64,000 nucleotides of DNA from Kordia jejudonensis (GTDB taxonomy: Bacteria; Bacteroidota; Bacteroidia; Flavobacteriales; Flavobacteriaceae): positions 155,588 through 219,587 of the forward strand of contig NZ_LBMG01000001.1 of assembly GCF_001005315.1 (NCBI RefSeq). Reading direction: 5' to 3'. Under the pieces are notes generated by a model. That model made no database searches, had not been told where the DNA came from, and saw nothing but the letters and a program-made list of their open reading frames with translations. A program made the translations under genes and the position numbers. Below, piece by piece: positions 34,512 to 43,138 of the stretch (the first letter of the stretch is position 1; every line of letters begins with the position of its first letter).

Positions 34512-34539
34512 AAAAAGGTGGTTTATTCCACCTTTTTTT
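34512..34539 (+). terminator. Intrinsic terminator with no coding gene immediately upstream
   Basis: AAAAAGGTGG-TTTATT-CCACCTTTTT plus further Ts. It is 206 bp after the PurF-like stop, so it ends either that mRNA or a small RNA. Confidence 0.8.
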
Positions 34540-34568
34540 ATGCGCAATAGTTTTTTTGGATCGCTGAC

Positions 34569-34833
34569 GCTTTTAGACCGCTTTCGCTGTTAGATCGCAC
34601 TTCGTGCTTTTAGACTTCTTCCTGTGGAAACGGAAATCTCTTAGATTGTTGGATTGCTTCGCAATTAGATACTTACTCAGAATTTATTCTCTTTATTTTA
34701 AGTTTTAAATGTTGAAATTTAAATTGTTCCTCGCTCTTATGGGAAACTGAATCAAATCAAGTTTGACGTACTTCTCAAATTCTACAATCTTGTCATTCCG
34801 TACTTGTTGCGAAATCCACTTTCTTAAAAATAA
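34569..34833 (+). repeat. Tandem duplication, copy 1 (310-bp period)
   Basis: Matches 34879-35143 at constant 310-bp offset with scattered differences. It contains many short palindromic motifs such as GATCGCACTTCGTGC, CTCAGAATTTATTCTCTTTAT and TGTCATTCCG-ACTTGTTGCGAAATCC. No ORF is credible. Confidence 0.85.
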
Positions 34834-34878
34834 CTTTTAGAAAAATCTATACGCTTTTTTTAGGTCGCTTTCACTGTT

Positions 34879-35143
34879 AGAAGTAAGGGCGCTTTGCTGT
34901 TAGATCGCACTTCGTGCTTTTAGACTTGTTCCCGTGGAAACGAGAATCTCTTAGATTGTTAGATTGCTGCGATTTTAGACGCTTACTCAGAATTTATTCT
35001 CTTTATCTTAGGTTTTAAATGTTGAAATTTAAATTGTTTCTCACTCTTATGGGAAACTGAAGCGAGTTCAGTTTGACGTACTATTTATATTCTATAATCT
35101 TGTCATTCCGCACTTGTTGCGAAATCCATTTTCTTAAAAATAA
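34879..35143 (+). repeat. Tandem duplication, copy 2
   Basis: Second copy; differences such as CTTCTTCCTGTGG versus CTTGTTCCCGTGG indicate divergence since duplication. 34307-35298 is the longest stretch without protein genes in the window. Confidence 0.85.
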
Positions 35144-35189
35144 AGTCTCAAACATTACAAAAAATAGCTTTTGAAAACATCTTGAATCC

Positions 35190-35231
35190 TGACTCTTGAC
35201 TCTTGACTCTTGACTCTTGACTCTTGACTCC
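35190..35231. repeat. Heptanucleotide tandem repeat (TGACTCT x6)
   Basis: Six perfect or near-perfect 7-bp units, 42 bp in total, immediately before the sod terminator. Confidence 0.95.
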
Positions 35232-35243
35232 TACATCTAAAAA

Positions 35244-35272
35244 CAAAAAAAGACGAACATCGCTGTCCGTCT
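35244..35272 (-). terminator. Intrinsic terminator of the superoxide dismutase gene
   Basis: Minus-strand stem AGACGGACA/TGTTCGTCT (one G-U pair) followed by T7; 27 bp after the stop codon. Confidence 0.85.
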
Positions 35273-35298
35273 CTTTCAAATATAAAAAGTTTTATATA

Positions 35299-35907
35299 TT
35301 ATTTAGCTTCTGCATAACGTCTTTCAACTTCATTCCAATTGATCACTTTAAAAAATGCATCAATATAGTCTGGACGTCTGTTTTGATAATTTAAGTAATA
35401 TGCGTGTTCCCAAACATCCAATCCTAAAATTGGCGTTCCACCACAACCAACATCTGGCATTAATGGATTATCTTGGTTTGGTGTAGAACATACTTCTACT
35501 TTTCCACCTTTGTGAACACATAACCAAGCCCAACCTGAACCAAACTGAGTTGCTGCCGCTTTGCTAAATTTTTCCATGAATTCTTCTTTTGAACCAAAAG
35601 CTGCTTCAATAGCATCTTTTAATTCTCCTGAAAGATAACCTCTATCTTCTGGATTCATTACTTCCCAAAAAAGACTGTGATTGTAAAATCCGCCTCCATT
35701 GTTACGAACTCCTGAGTTGCTCATATCAAGATTTGTAAGAATATCTTCAATAGATTTTCCTTCTAAATCTGTTCCTTCAATAGCATTATTTAGCTTGTTT
35801 GTATATCCGTTGTGATGTTTAGAATGGTGAATCTCCATTGTTCTTGCGTCAATATTTGGTTCTAAAGCATCGTATGCATATGATAATTTTGGTAATTCAA
35901 AAGCCAT
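35299..35907 (-). CDS. Superoxide dismutase (Fe/Mn family)
   Basis: The 202-residue enzyme dismutates superoxide. Metal ligands appear as His27 ([13 protein letters not shown]), His in NHSLFW, and Asp and His in [21 protein letters not shown] and [15 protein letters not shown] resemble Mn-type or cambialistic enzymes, but metal choice cannot be fixed by eye. Single-gene unit with its own promoter and terminator. Confidence 0.97.
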   Translation of the reverse strand: MAFELPKLSYAYDALEPNIDARTMEIHHSKHHNGYTNKLNNAIEGTDLEGKSIEDILTNLDMSNSGVRNNGGGFYNHSLFWEVMNPEDRGYLSGELKDAIEAAFGSKEEFMEKFSKAAATQFGSGWAWLCVHKGGKVEVCSTPNQDNPLMPDVGCGGTPILGLDVWEHAYYLNYQNRRPDYIDAFFKVINWNEVERRYAEAK

Positions 35908-35949
35908 TATATCTGTATTTATTTAGTTAAACATTAGTTTTTATTCCTT

Positions 35950-35957
35950 CAAAAATA
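35950..35957 (-). promoter_or_regulatory. Candidate -7 element (TATTTTTG) for the superoxide dismutase gene
   Basis: Minus-strand TATTTTTG, 43 bp upstream of the ATG; no clear -33 box. 35958-36172 shows no gene. Confidence 0.4.
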
Positions 35958-36172
35958 ATCATCTATCGCCACATAAAGAAACGATTAAAACAGATTATGA
36001 TAATTTTCACATAAAGATAATCTATACAAAAAAGAAAATTTTGTTATCTAATAGACAATAACTCATAAAATCTTTTTTTGAAAAAATACCTATAATACTT
36101 TACTGCAACTACAGAAGCTACCACAATTTGAACACAATTCTATTGGAAAAAAATCATTTCTTTGGAAAAGGG

Positions 36173-36204
36173 TAACAACTTAACCACTTGGGACTCTTTA
36201 TAAT
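36173..36204 (+). promoter_or_regulatory. Upstream box of peptide cassette 1
   Basis: TAACAACTTAACCACTTGG and the next 13 bp align without gaps to 36715-36746 before the second peptide gene, ending in TATAAT versus TATTAT. Both lie just over 25 bp upstream of the ATG. Conservation against diverged surroundings suggests promoter or operator function. Confidence 0.6.
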
Positions 36205-36230
36205 ATGTATTAACTATAAAATTTAATAGT

Positions 36231-36536
36231 ATGAAAAAAAGGAATTTAATTAAGAAACTACAATTCAAGAAAACGCAAGTATCTAATTTAGGAAAAGATC
36301 AAGTTGTTGGTGGTGGATCACGATTTGTATGCGAACCGATCGATTTATCATTATTAGAAACCTGTTATGCTGGTTGTGGACTTACAGAAAACTGTACGCA
36401 ATTTAGAACGTGTAACAATGTTTCATTCAACAATTGTACAGTATTCAACTGTCCAACTAATGGTTGCGGAACCAATGTCGGTTGTGGAACTGGTGGAAAT
36501 TCAGGAGGAATTTCTTGTCCAGGATTCGAGTGCTAA
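36231..36536 (+). CDS. Cys-rich GG-leader peptide precursor 1
   Basis: The 101-residue peptide has a leader MKKRNLIKKLQFKKTQVSNL and a double-Gly at residues 27-28 (VVGGG). The presumed core of about 73 residues has 11 Cys and many Thr, Asn and Gly (for example CGTNVGCGTGGNSGG). The leader is nearly identical to that of the gene at 36773, but the cores differ, which is typical of ribosomally made, post-translationally modified peptides. No modification, protease or ABC-transporter gene is near. Thioether, disulfide or metal-binding cores are all possible. Ends in an intrinsic terminator. Confidence 0.8.
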   Translation: MKKRNLIKKLQFKKTQVSNLGKDQVVGGGSRFVCEPIDLSLLETCYAGCGLTENCTQFRTCNNVSFNNCTVFNCPTNGCGTNVGCGTGGNSGGISCPGFEC

Positions 36537-36559
36537 CAATAATGCTTCAAAAACTAAGA

Positions 36560-36595
36560 AATCCAGCTTTATAACTAAGCTGGATTATCGTTTTT
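36560..36595 (+). terminator. Terminator of peptide cassette 1
   Basis: AATCCAGCTT/AAGCTGGATT stem (36560-36569 with 36577-36586), followed by ATCGTTTTT. The hairpin and its upstream flank AAAAACTAAG are identical to those of cassette 2. Confidence 0.85.
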
Positions 36596-36714
36596 ATATT
36601 TAACATATTCTTTGAATGAGCTTTTTTAAAAAAATTATAAATCGCTCAACATCAGCAAAATATTAAAAATTCACCTATCTGTTTTAAAATACTTTTTGTT
36701 TCTTTATACAAAAG

Positions 36715-36746
36715 TAACAGCTTAACCATCTGATACTCTATATTAT
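36715..36746 (+). promoter_or_regulatory. Upstream box of peptide cassette 2
   Basis: TAACAGCTTAACCATCTG and the next 14 bp match the box at 36173-36204. Confidence 0.6.
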
Positions 36747-36772
36747 GAATTAACAAACCAAAACTTTTAATT

Positions 36773-37003
36773 ATGAAAAAAAAGAACCTAATCAAAAAAT
36801 TACAATTCAAAAAAACACAAGTATCGAATCTTTCTGAAGCAAAAATTATTGGTGGACTATCCGATCCAGAACCAATATTAACTGCTAGATGTACAGAATT
36901 TAACTCCTGTCCATGTATTACCATCGCAACATGTCTTACAGATGAATGTATAACGAGATTGTGTAGTGCTAGATGTACAAATTTATGCAGCATTACTTGC
37001 TAA
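36773..37003 (+). CDS. Cys-rich GG-leader peptide precursor 2
   Basis: The 76-residue peptide has leader MKKKNLIKKLQFKKTQVSNL, double-Gly at 27-28 (IIGG), then a ~48-residue core with 9 Cys in a Cys/Thr/Ser-rich pattern (CPCITIATC, CSARCTNLC, terminal C). Cassette structure duplicates that of 36231: upstream box, gene, terminator. Core divergence with leader conservation suggests one shared modification enzyme encoded elsewhere. Confidence 0.82.
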   Translation: MKKKNLIKKLQFKKTQVSNLSEAKIIGGLSDPEPILTARCTEFNSCPCITIATCLTDECITRLCSARCTNLCSITC

Positions 37004-37023
37004 AATATCGTCAAAAACTAAGA

Positions 37024-37055
37024 AATCCAGCTTTATAACTAAGCTGGATTTTTTG
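37024..37055 (+). terminator. Terminator of peptide cassette 2
   Basis: AATCCAGCTT/AAGCTGGATT stem (37024-37033 with 37041-37050) and T5 following. Confidence 0.9.
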
Positions 37056-37081
37056 CATTATACCAACTTCATTTTTTAAAC

Positions 37082-37089
37082 TATCTTTG
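37082..37089 (+). promoter_or_regulatory. Candidate -7 element (TATCTTTG) for addA-like gene
   Basis: Exact TAnnTTTG match 25 bp before the GTG at 37115; no -33 box recognised. Confidence 0.45.
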
Positions 37090-37114
37090 TCAGACACCTA
37101 ATAAAACCGCTTTC

Positions 37115-40100
37115 GTGTCTACACCTTTTATTATTTACAACGCTTCCGCAGGATCGGGTAAAACCTACACACTTGTAAAAGACTATTTGCGTATCTTACT
37201 TTCTTCGGTTCAAAAAGATATGTACAAGCAAATCTTAGCAGTAACGTTTACCAATAAGGCTGTTGCCGAAATGAAAGCGCGTATTATTGAAAACCTCAAT
37301 TCGTTTGCATTTGATGAAGAAAGCGTAAACGCGCCCATGTTTGTAGAATTATCGGAAGATTTACAACTACATCCAGCGCAATTACAACAAAAAGCCAAAG
37401 AAGTACTCAAAAGTATTTTACACAATTATGCCTTTTTTGAAGTAGCAACGATTGATAAATTTACACACAGTGTCATTCGTACATTTGCGTACGATTTAAA
37501 ACTTCCGCTAAATTTTGAAGTAGAATTAGATACAGATGCGCTACTAAACGAAGCTGTTGACCAATTAATTTCGAAAGCTGGCGAAGACAAGTTAATTTCT
37601 GAGGTTTTAATTGAATACGCCTTAGAAAAAGCAGATGATGACAAAAGTTGGGACATTTCTTTTGATTTAAATAAAATTGCGAAACTTTTATTGAACGAAA
37701 ACGAAAAACCACACCTTCGTAAACTAAAAGACAAAACCCTTGAAGATTTTAGTGAGCTTAAAAAATTACTCAAAACCAACATACAAACAACTGCTGAAGA
37801 ACTCTCAAAAGCTGGACAAGCAGTTTTAGAATTGATACAAAGTTCAGGATTAGAATTTGATGATTTCCTACGAAAAACACTGCCAAATCATTTTAAAAAA
37901 ATTGCAGAGAAAGATTTTAATGAAAAAAGCCTCTACGGAAACAAACTTGCAGAAAGTTTAGAAAATGGAAGCGTTTACAAAAAAAACTTAGACGCTTCAA
38001 AGGCAAATACCATTGATGCGTTATTGCCGCAACTCAACGAAGCATATCACAGTTGTAAAAAACGTGTGTATGATTTGAGTTTCCTAAAAAATTTCTACAA
38101 AAATAGTACGCCACTTTCGGTATTAAATGCTATTCAAAACGAATTGGAAATCATAAAAGAAGAACAAAACTTATTATTGATTTCTGAATTTAACACCATC
38201 ATAAGTGAAACGATAAAAGATGAACCTGCGCCGTTTATTTACGAACGTTTGGGCGAGAAATACAAACACTATTTCATTGATGAATTTCAAGATACGTCTG
38301 AAATGCAATGGGAAAACTTAATTCCGTTAATTTCAAACAAGTTGCAAACAGAAACTTCCGATGCTAAAAGCGGTTCGTTGACTATTGTTGGCGACGCTAA
38401 ACAATCTATTTATCGTTGGCGCGGTGGAAAAGCAGAACAATTTATCGGACTAAATAATGACGTGAATCCGTTTTTTGTGGAAAAAAAACCTGAGAATTTG
38501 CCTAGAAACTATCGAAGTTATGACGAAATTATCAACTTCAATAACGATTTCTTTCAGCATATTTCGCAGTTTTTCAGCCAAGAAGAATTCAAAGACATTT
38601 ATAAAAACGGAAGTACGCAGTTGACAAATGACAAAAAAGGTGGTTTTATCTCGTTTGATTTTGTGGAAACCAAAACAATTGAAGAAGAATTTGAAATCAT
38701 TCCTGAGAAAATTATTGAAAAAATTCGCGATTTAGAAACAAAAGGCTTTCAATACAAAGATATTTGTGTGCTTACGCGAAGAAAATCGGAAGGAATTGCA
38801 GTAGCAGATATTTTATCAGCACACCAAATCCCTATTATTTCGTCGGAAACTTTATTGATCAAGCGTTCGCAAGAAGTACAATTTATCATTGATGTGCTCC
38901 GTTTGGCAATTCAACCCAAAAACAATGAAGTCAAACTACATTTGTTGAATTATTTAGCAACCGAAAAGCTGCATACGGAACACAAGCATGAATTCTTACA
39001 AAAACATGTCGCGCTTGACGCAGAAATTCTGTTTTCTGACCTAAAAGAATTTAACTTTGACTTTACATATTTCTTGCAATTATCTTTGTATGAAGCCGTG
39101 GAATATTGCATCCGAGCGTTTCAATTAACGGACGAATCGGATGCGTATTTGCAGTTTTTCTTAGATTTTGTATTGGAATATACACAGAAAAAACAACTTG
39201 GTTTTGCTGGCTTTTTAGAACATTGGGAAAAGAAAAAAAATCATTTGAGCATTATAGCTTCAGGTTCGGAAAATGCGGTTCAAATTATGACGATTCACAA
39301 ATCGAAAGGATTGGAATTTCCTGTGGTATTGTTTCCGTTTGCCAATACAGACATGTACAAAGAAATAGAACCAAAACTCTGGTTTCCTATCAACGCAGCC
39401 GATTTTAACGGTTTTGAAGAAGCGTATTTAAATTTCAACAGCACCATTCAAGAATATGGCGAACTAGGCGAAACACTATATGAAGAACGCCAATCGCAGT
39501 TAGAATTGGACAACTTCAACATTTTATACGTAGCGTTTACGCGCGCTGTGCAACAATTGCATGTGATTACTAAAAAAGACGTCGATCGTAACGGAAATGA
39601 ACGTTTACAAACGTTTTCAGGTTTGTTTATCAATTATTTAAAACAGACAGATCGCTGGAATGATGAATTATTGTACTACACATTTGGCGAATCTGAGGTA
39701 AATCTCGCGAAAGCGGAGACAACTGAGCAAATTCATACCATAAAACAAGAACAATTTATAAGTACCGCAAAGGAAGATCACGACTTGCATTTAATGACAA
39801 AACAAGGATTATTGTGGGATACGACACAAGAACAAGCCATTGAAAAAGGAAACCTAATTCATGATGTATTGGCACAAATAAAATATCCGTCAGACATAGA
39901 ATTTGTGTTAGACGAATACGTTTCTAAAGGAATCATTGATGCGCCACAGCGCGAAAAACTCTTGGAAAGTATTGAAAAAGTAGTGAATCATCCTGAATTA
40001 GCACCGTATTTTGATCAAGAAAATACAGTATACAACGAAAAAGACATCATATCAAAATCGGGGAAAATATTACGTCCCGATAGAATTGTAGTGAATCCAA

Positions 40101-40261
40101 ACAATGAAACCATACTTATTGATTACAAAACAGGCATGCATTCGCCGTTTTACACTGAGCAAGTATATGAATATGCGGATACGTTGATAGAAATGGATTT
40201 TAAGGTTACACAGAAAATTTTGCTCTACATCAATGAAGAAATCGTTGTGAAATATATATAA
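37115..40261 (+). CDS. AddA/RecB-like UvrD-family helicase-nuclease
   Basis: The start is GTG at 37115, placing Walker A (NASAGSGKT) at residues 9-17, as usual for AddA. The 1,048-residue protein has helicase motifs FIDEFQDTSEMQW, VGDAKQSIYRWRGG, MTIHKSKGLEFPVV and LYVAFTRA. The C-terminal PD-(D/E)XK nuclease motif is ETILIDYKTG. It would unwind and resect DNA double-strand ends for recombination repair. The AddB-like partner is at 43139, separated by kbl and ompA. Confidence 0.93.
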   Translation: MSTPFIIYNASAGSGKTYTLVKDYLRILLSSVQKDMYKQILAVTFTNKAVAEMKARIIENLNSFAFDEESVNAPMFVELSEDLQLHPAQLQQKAKEVLKSILHNYAFFEVATIDKFTHSVIRTFAYDLKLPLNFEVELDTDALLNEAVDQLISKAGEDKLISEVLIEYALEKADDDKSWDISFDLNKIAKLLLNENEKPHLRKLKDKTLEDFSELKKLLKTNIQTTAEELSKAGQAVLELIQSSGLEFDDFLRKTLPNHFKKIAEKDFNEKSLYGNKLAESLENGSVYKKNLDASKANTIDALLPQLNEAYHSCKKRVYDLSFLKNFYKNSTPLSVLNAIQNELEIIKEEQNLLLISEFNTIISETIKDEPAPFIYERLGEKYKHYFIDEFQDTSEMQWENLIPLISNKLQTETSDAKSGSLTIVGDAKQSIYRWRGGKAEQFIGLNNDVNPFFVEKKPENLPRNYRSYDEIINFNNDFFQHISQFFSQEEFKDIYKNGSTQLTNDKKGGFISFDFVETKTIEEEFEIIPEKIIEKIRDLETKGFQYKDICVLTRRKSEGIAVADILSAHQIPIISSETLLIKRSQEVQFIIDVLRLAIQPKNNEVKLHLLNYLATEKLHTEHKHEFLQKHVALDAEILFSDLKEFNFDFTYFLQLSLYEAVEYCIRAFQLTDESDAYLQFFLDFVLEYTQKKQLGFAGFLEHWEKKKNHLSIIASGSENAVQIMTIHKSKGLEFPVVLFPFANTDMYKEIEPKLWFPINAADFNGFEEAYLNFNSTIQEYGELGETLYEERQSQLELDNFNILYVAFTRAVQQLHVITKKDVDRNGNERLQTFSGLFINYLKQTDRWNDELLYYTFGESEVNLAKAETTEQIHTIKQEQFISTAKEDHDLHLMTKQGLLWDTTQEQAIEKGNLIHDVLAQIKYPSDIEFVLDEYVSKGIIDAPQREKLLESIEKVVNHPELAPYFDQENTVYNEKDIISKSGKILRPDRIVVNPNNETILIDYKTGMHSPFYTEQVYEYADTLIEMDFKVTQKILLYINEEIVVKYI

Positions 40262-40363
40262 TGCGCTGTAGTATTTTGAATTTATGCTAAAAAGGAATGC
40301 TGAAAAAGGTGTTTTATTGCAGTAAATTCAAAAAATTATATGGTATAACTCAAAAATCGTAAC

Positions 40364-40371
40364 TATTTTTG
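40364..40371 (+). promoter_or_regulatory. Candidate -7 element (TATTTTTG) for kbl
   Basis: TAnnTTTG match 16 bp before the ATG at 40388; implies a short leader. Confidence 0.42.
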
Positions 40372-40387
40372 CTAAAAACAATCAACC

Positions 40388-41581
40388 ATGTACGGAAGTA
40401 TACAACAACACTTACAAAAAGAACTTCAGGAAATTAAAGACGCTGGACTTTACAAAAAAGAACGCATTATTACTTCGGCACAAGGTGCTGAAATTACCAT
40501 AAACACAGGAGAATCTGTTATTAATTTCTGCGCAAATAACTACTTAGGATTGTCATCGCATCCTGATGTAATTCAGGCAGCAAAAGATACGATGGACACA
40601 CATGGTTTTGGAATGTCGTCAGTGCGTTTTATTTGTGGAACACAGGATATTCATAAAAAATTAGAACAAAAAATAGCAGACTATTACGGAACAGAAGATA
40701 CTATTTTATATGCAGCTGCTTTTGATGCCAATGGCGGTGTTTTTGAGCCTTTATTGACAAAAGAAGATGCAATTATCTCAGATTCGTTAAATCATGCCTC
40801 AATTATTGATGGTGTGCGTTTGTGCAAAGCAGCGCGTTATCGGTACCAAAACAACGATATGGCAGATTTGGAAAAGCAATTAATCCAAGCTAATGAAGAT
40901 GGAGCGCGTTTCAAAATCGTAGTGACGGATGGTGTATTTTCGATGGACGGATTAGTGGCGCCTTTAGATGAAATTGTTGCTTTAGCAGAAAAACATGACG
41001 CCATGATTATGATTGACGAGTGTCATGCTACTGGTTTTATTGGTGAAACAGGTCGCGGAACGCTAGAAGAGAAAAACGTAATGGGAAAAATTGATATCAT
41101 TACAGGAACGCTCGGAAAAGCAATGGGTGGCGCCATGGGCGGATATACAACTGGTAAAAAAGAAATCATTGAAATATTACGTCAACGATCAAGACCGTAT
41201 TTATTTTCAAACTCTTTAGCGCCTGCTATTGTTGGAGCTTCCATAAAAGTTTTTGAAATGCTAGATACCGATACGACATTACGTGATCAACTTGCAGAAA
41301 ACACGGAATATTTTAAAAAAGGAATAAAAAATGCAGGCTTTGATATTGTTGATGGAGATTCTGCAATTGTACCTGTAATGCTATATGATGCAAAGCTTTC
41401 GCAAATAATGGCAGACAAATTATTGGAAAAAGGAATCTACGTAATTGGCTTCTTTTACCCTGTAGTTCCTAAAGGGAAAGCACGTATCCGAGTGCAGTTG
41501 TCAGCAGCGCATACAAAGCAACATTTAGACAAGGCAATCGCTGCATTTACCGAAATTGGGAAAGAATTAGAAGTAATTTAA
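40388..41581 (+). CDS. kbl: Glycine C-acetyltransferase (2-amino-3-ketobutyrate CoA ligase)
   Basis: The 397-residue PLP enzyme of the alpha-oxoamine synthase family cleaves 2-amino-3-oxobutyrate with CoA to glycine and acetyl-CoA in threonine breakdown. Motifs: [45 protein letters not shown] and the PLP lysine in [10 protein letters not shown]. No threonine dehydrogenase gene is adjacent. The length and [10 protein letters not shown] favour Kbl over BioF or serine palmitoyltransferase. Confidence 0.94.
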   Translation: MYGSIQQHLQKELQEIKDAGLYKKERIITSAQGAEITINTGESVINFCANNYLGLSSHPDVIQAAKDTMDTHGFGMSSVRFICGTQDIHKKLEQKIADYYGTEDTILYAAAFDANGGVFEPLLTKEDAIISDSLNHASIIDGVRLCKAARYRYQNNDMADLEKQLIQANEDGARFKIVVTDGVFSMDGLVAPLDEIVALAEKHDAMIMIDECHATGFIGETGRGTLEEKNVMGKIDIITGTLGKAMGGAMGGYTTGKKEIIEILRQRSRPYLFSNSLAPAIVGASIKVFEMLDTDTTLRDQLAENTEYFKKGIKNAGFDIVDGDSAIVPVMLYDAKLSQIMADKLLEKGIYVIGFFYPVVPKGKARIRVQLSAAHTKQHLDKAIAAFTEIGKELEVI

Positions 41582-41625
41582 ATATTTAAAATCGATTTAA
41601 ATGTTAACGATTTTAAAAAAATTAA

Positions 41626-41633
41626 TATATTTG
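41626..41633 (+). promoter_or_regulatory. Likely ompA -7 element (TATATTTG)
   Basis: Exact TAnnTTTG match giving a ~63-nt leader before the ATG at 41703, consistent with a highly expressed outer-membrane protein gene. No clear -33 TTG. Confidence 0.5.
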
Positions 41634-41702
41634 TCTTTGTTAATAAGTATTAACAACTTACATTTGTCCTTTAATTAACACTTAAAATTAAATAATTAAA
41701 AC

Positions 41703-43070
41703 ATGAAACATCTTAGCAGATTTTTAGTTGCTTTGTTGCTTGTAGTAGGATTCAGCAACGTAAAAGCGCAAGACAGTAATAACCCTTGGCAGATCAATGT
41801 CGGTATTAATGCTGTAGATTTCTTTCCTACAAACGATATGGAAGCTGCAGGGCTTACAGGTAAATGGTTTGATGAGTACTTCAACGTAAATCATTACAAC
41901 GTCTTACCTACATTATCAACAATTAGCGTTTCTAAATATGTAGGTGACGGATTCTCTGTAGGAGTTAGAGGGTCAGTTAATAAAATCGAAAAATTTGGAG
42001 AAGAGTCAAGAGATGACTTAACATATTACGGATTTGATGGAACAATCAAGTACAACCTTAACGAGCTTTATGACATGGGGAATTTTGATCCTTATTTAGA
42101 AGTTGGTGGTGGTTACACTTGGATTGACGATATCGGAGCTGGAACATTAAACGGAGGAATTGGTTTCAACTACTGGTTCAACGATAATTTAGCTTTCAAC
42201 ATCCAGTCTACTTATAAGCATTCTTTCGAAGATTACTTAGCTCCACATTTCCAACACCAAGTAGGTATTGCGATCAAATTCGGAGGAAAAGATACTGACG
42301 AAGATGGAATTTTTGACAAAGACGACGCTTGTCCAGACGTAAAAGGTTTACCAGAATTCAACGGATGTCCTGATACTGACGGTGACGGAATCGAAGATAG
42401 TAAAGATGATTGTCCTGATACTGCAGGTTTAGCTGCATTCAACGGATGTCCTGATACTGATGGTGACGGAATCACTGACGCTAAAGATGACTGTCCAAAT
42501 GTTGCTGGTTTAGCTGCATTAAACGGATGTCCTGATGCTGATAGCGATGGAATCACTGATGCTAAAGATAACTGTCCTAACGAAGCTGGTCCAGCTGCAA
42601 ACAAAGGATGCCCATGGACTGACAAAGACGGTGACGGAGTATTAGACAAGGATGACAGATGTCCAGAAGTTGCTGGAGTTGCTGAAAACCAAGGATGTCC
42701 TCCAATTCCAAGAATGACTGAAGTTGAGATCACTGAGTTAGATAACTTAGCTAGAACTGTATACTTCAACTCTGGAAAGTCTTCTTTCAAAGCTGAAACG
42801 TATGCTATCTTAGATAGAATCGCTGAATTAATCAAAGGTTTCCCAGCTGAGAAGTTCCACATTGGTGGTCACACTGATAGTGTTGGTTCAAATGCATTAA
42901 ACCAAAGATTATCTGATTCTAGAGCTAAAGCTGTTAGAGATTACTTATCAAGTAAAGTAAACAACACGTTCACTTCTTCAGGTTACGGTGAAGAGAAGCC
43001 AATCGCTTCTAACTCAACTAGAAAAGGTAGAGCACAAAACAGAAGAGTAGAAATTAAATTAATCAAGTAA
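41703..43070 (+). CDS. OmpA family outer-membrane protein with TSP3 repeats
   Basis: The 455-residue protein has a signal peptide (MKHLSRFLVALLLVVGFSNVKA). An 8-stranded beta-barrel follows over ~170 residues, then five thrombospondin type-3-like calcium repeats (DTDGDGIxDxxDDCPDxxG, about 200-325), and the OmpA peptidoglycan-binding domain (YFNSGKSSF ... HTDSVGSN ... RAKAVRDYL ... GRAQNRRVEI). It links the outer membrane to peptidoglycan. It has its own promoter and terminator. Confidence 0.95.
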   Translation: MKHLSRFLVALLLVVGFSNVKAQDSNNPWQINVGINAVDFFPTNDMEAAGLTGKWFDEYFNVNHYNVLPTLSTISVSKYVGDGFSVGVRGSVNKIEKFGEESRDDLTYYGFDGTIKYNLNELYDMGNFDPYLEVGGGYTWIDDIGAGTLNGGIGFNYWFNDNLAFNIQSTYKHSFEDYLAPHFQHQVGIAIKFGGKDTDEDGIFDKDDACPDVKGLPEFNGCPDTDGDGIEDSKDDCPDTAGLAAFNGCPDTDGDGITDAKDDCPNVAGLAALNGCPDADSDGITDAKDNCPNEAGPAANKGCPWTDKDGDGVLDKDDRCPEVAGVAENQGCPPIPRMTEVEITELDNLARTVYFNSGKSSFKAETYAILDRIAELIKGFPAEKFHIGGHTDSVGSNALNQRLSDSRAKAVRDYLSSKVNNTFTSSGYGEEKPIASNSTRKGRAQNRRVEIKLIK

Positions 43071-43097
43071 TTTTATTTCAAAAAATAACTTCATAAG

Positions 43098-43127
43098 AAA
43101 CGCCTCGATATATCGAGGCGTTTTTTT
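43098..43127 (+). terminator. Intrinsic terminator of the OmpA gene
   Basis: Fully self-complementary CGCCTCGATATATCGAGGCG with preceding As and T7 following. Confidence 0.93.
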
Positions 43128-43138
43128 ATTTTTACAAC

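Noticed and set aside
35190..35231. CRISPR array
   Set aside because: 7-bp units have no spacers; it is a simple tandem repeat.
34307..35298. tRNA or rRNA gene in the long gene-free region
   Set aside because: No cloverleaf, T-loop GGTTCGAATCC-like sequence, or rRNA similarity could be recognised.
42301..42720. Minus-strand ORF through the OmpA repeat region (part of 42233-42862)
   Set aside because: Its Ser/Pro repeats are the reverse reading of the TSP3-coding repeats.
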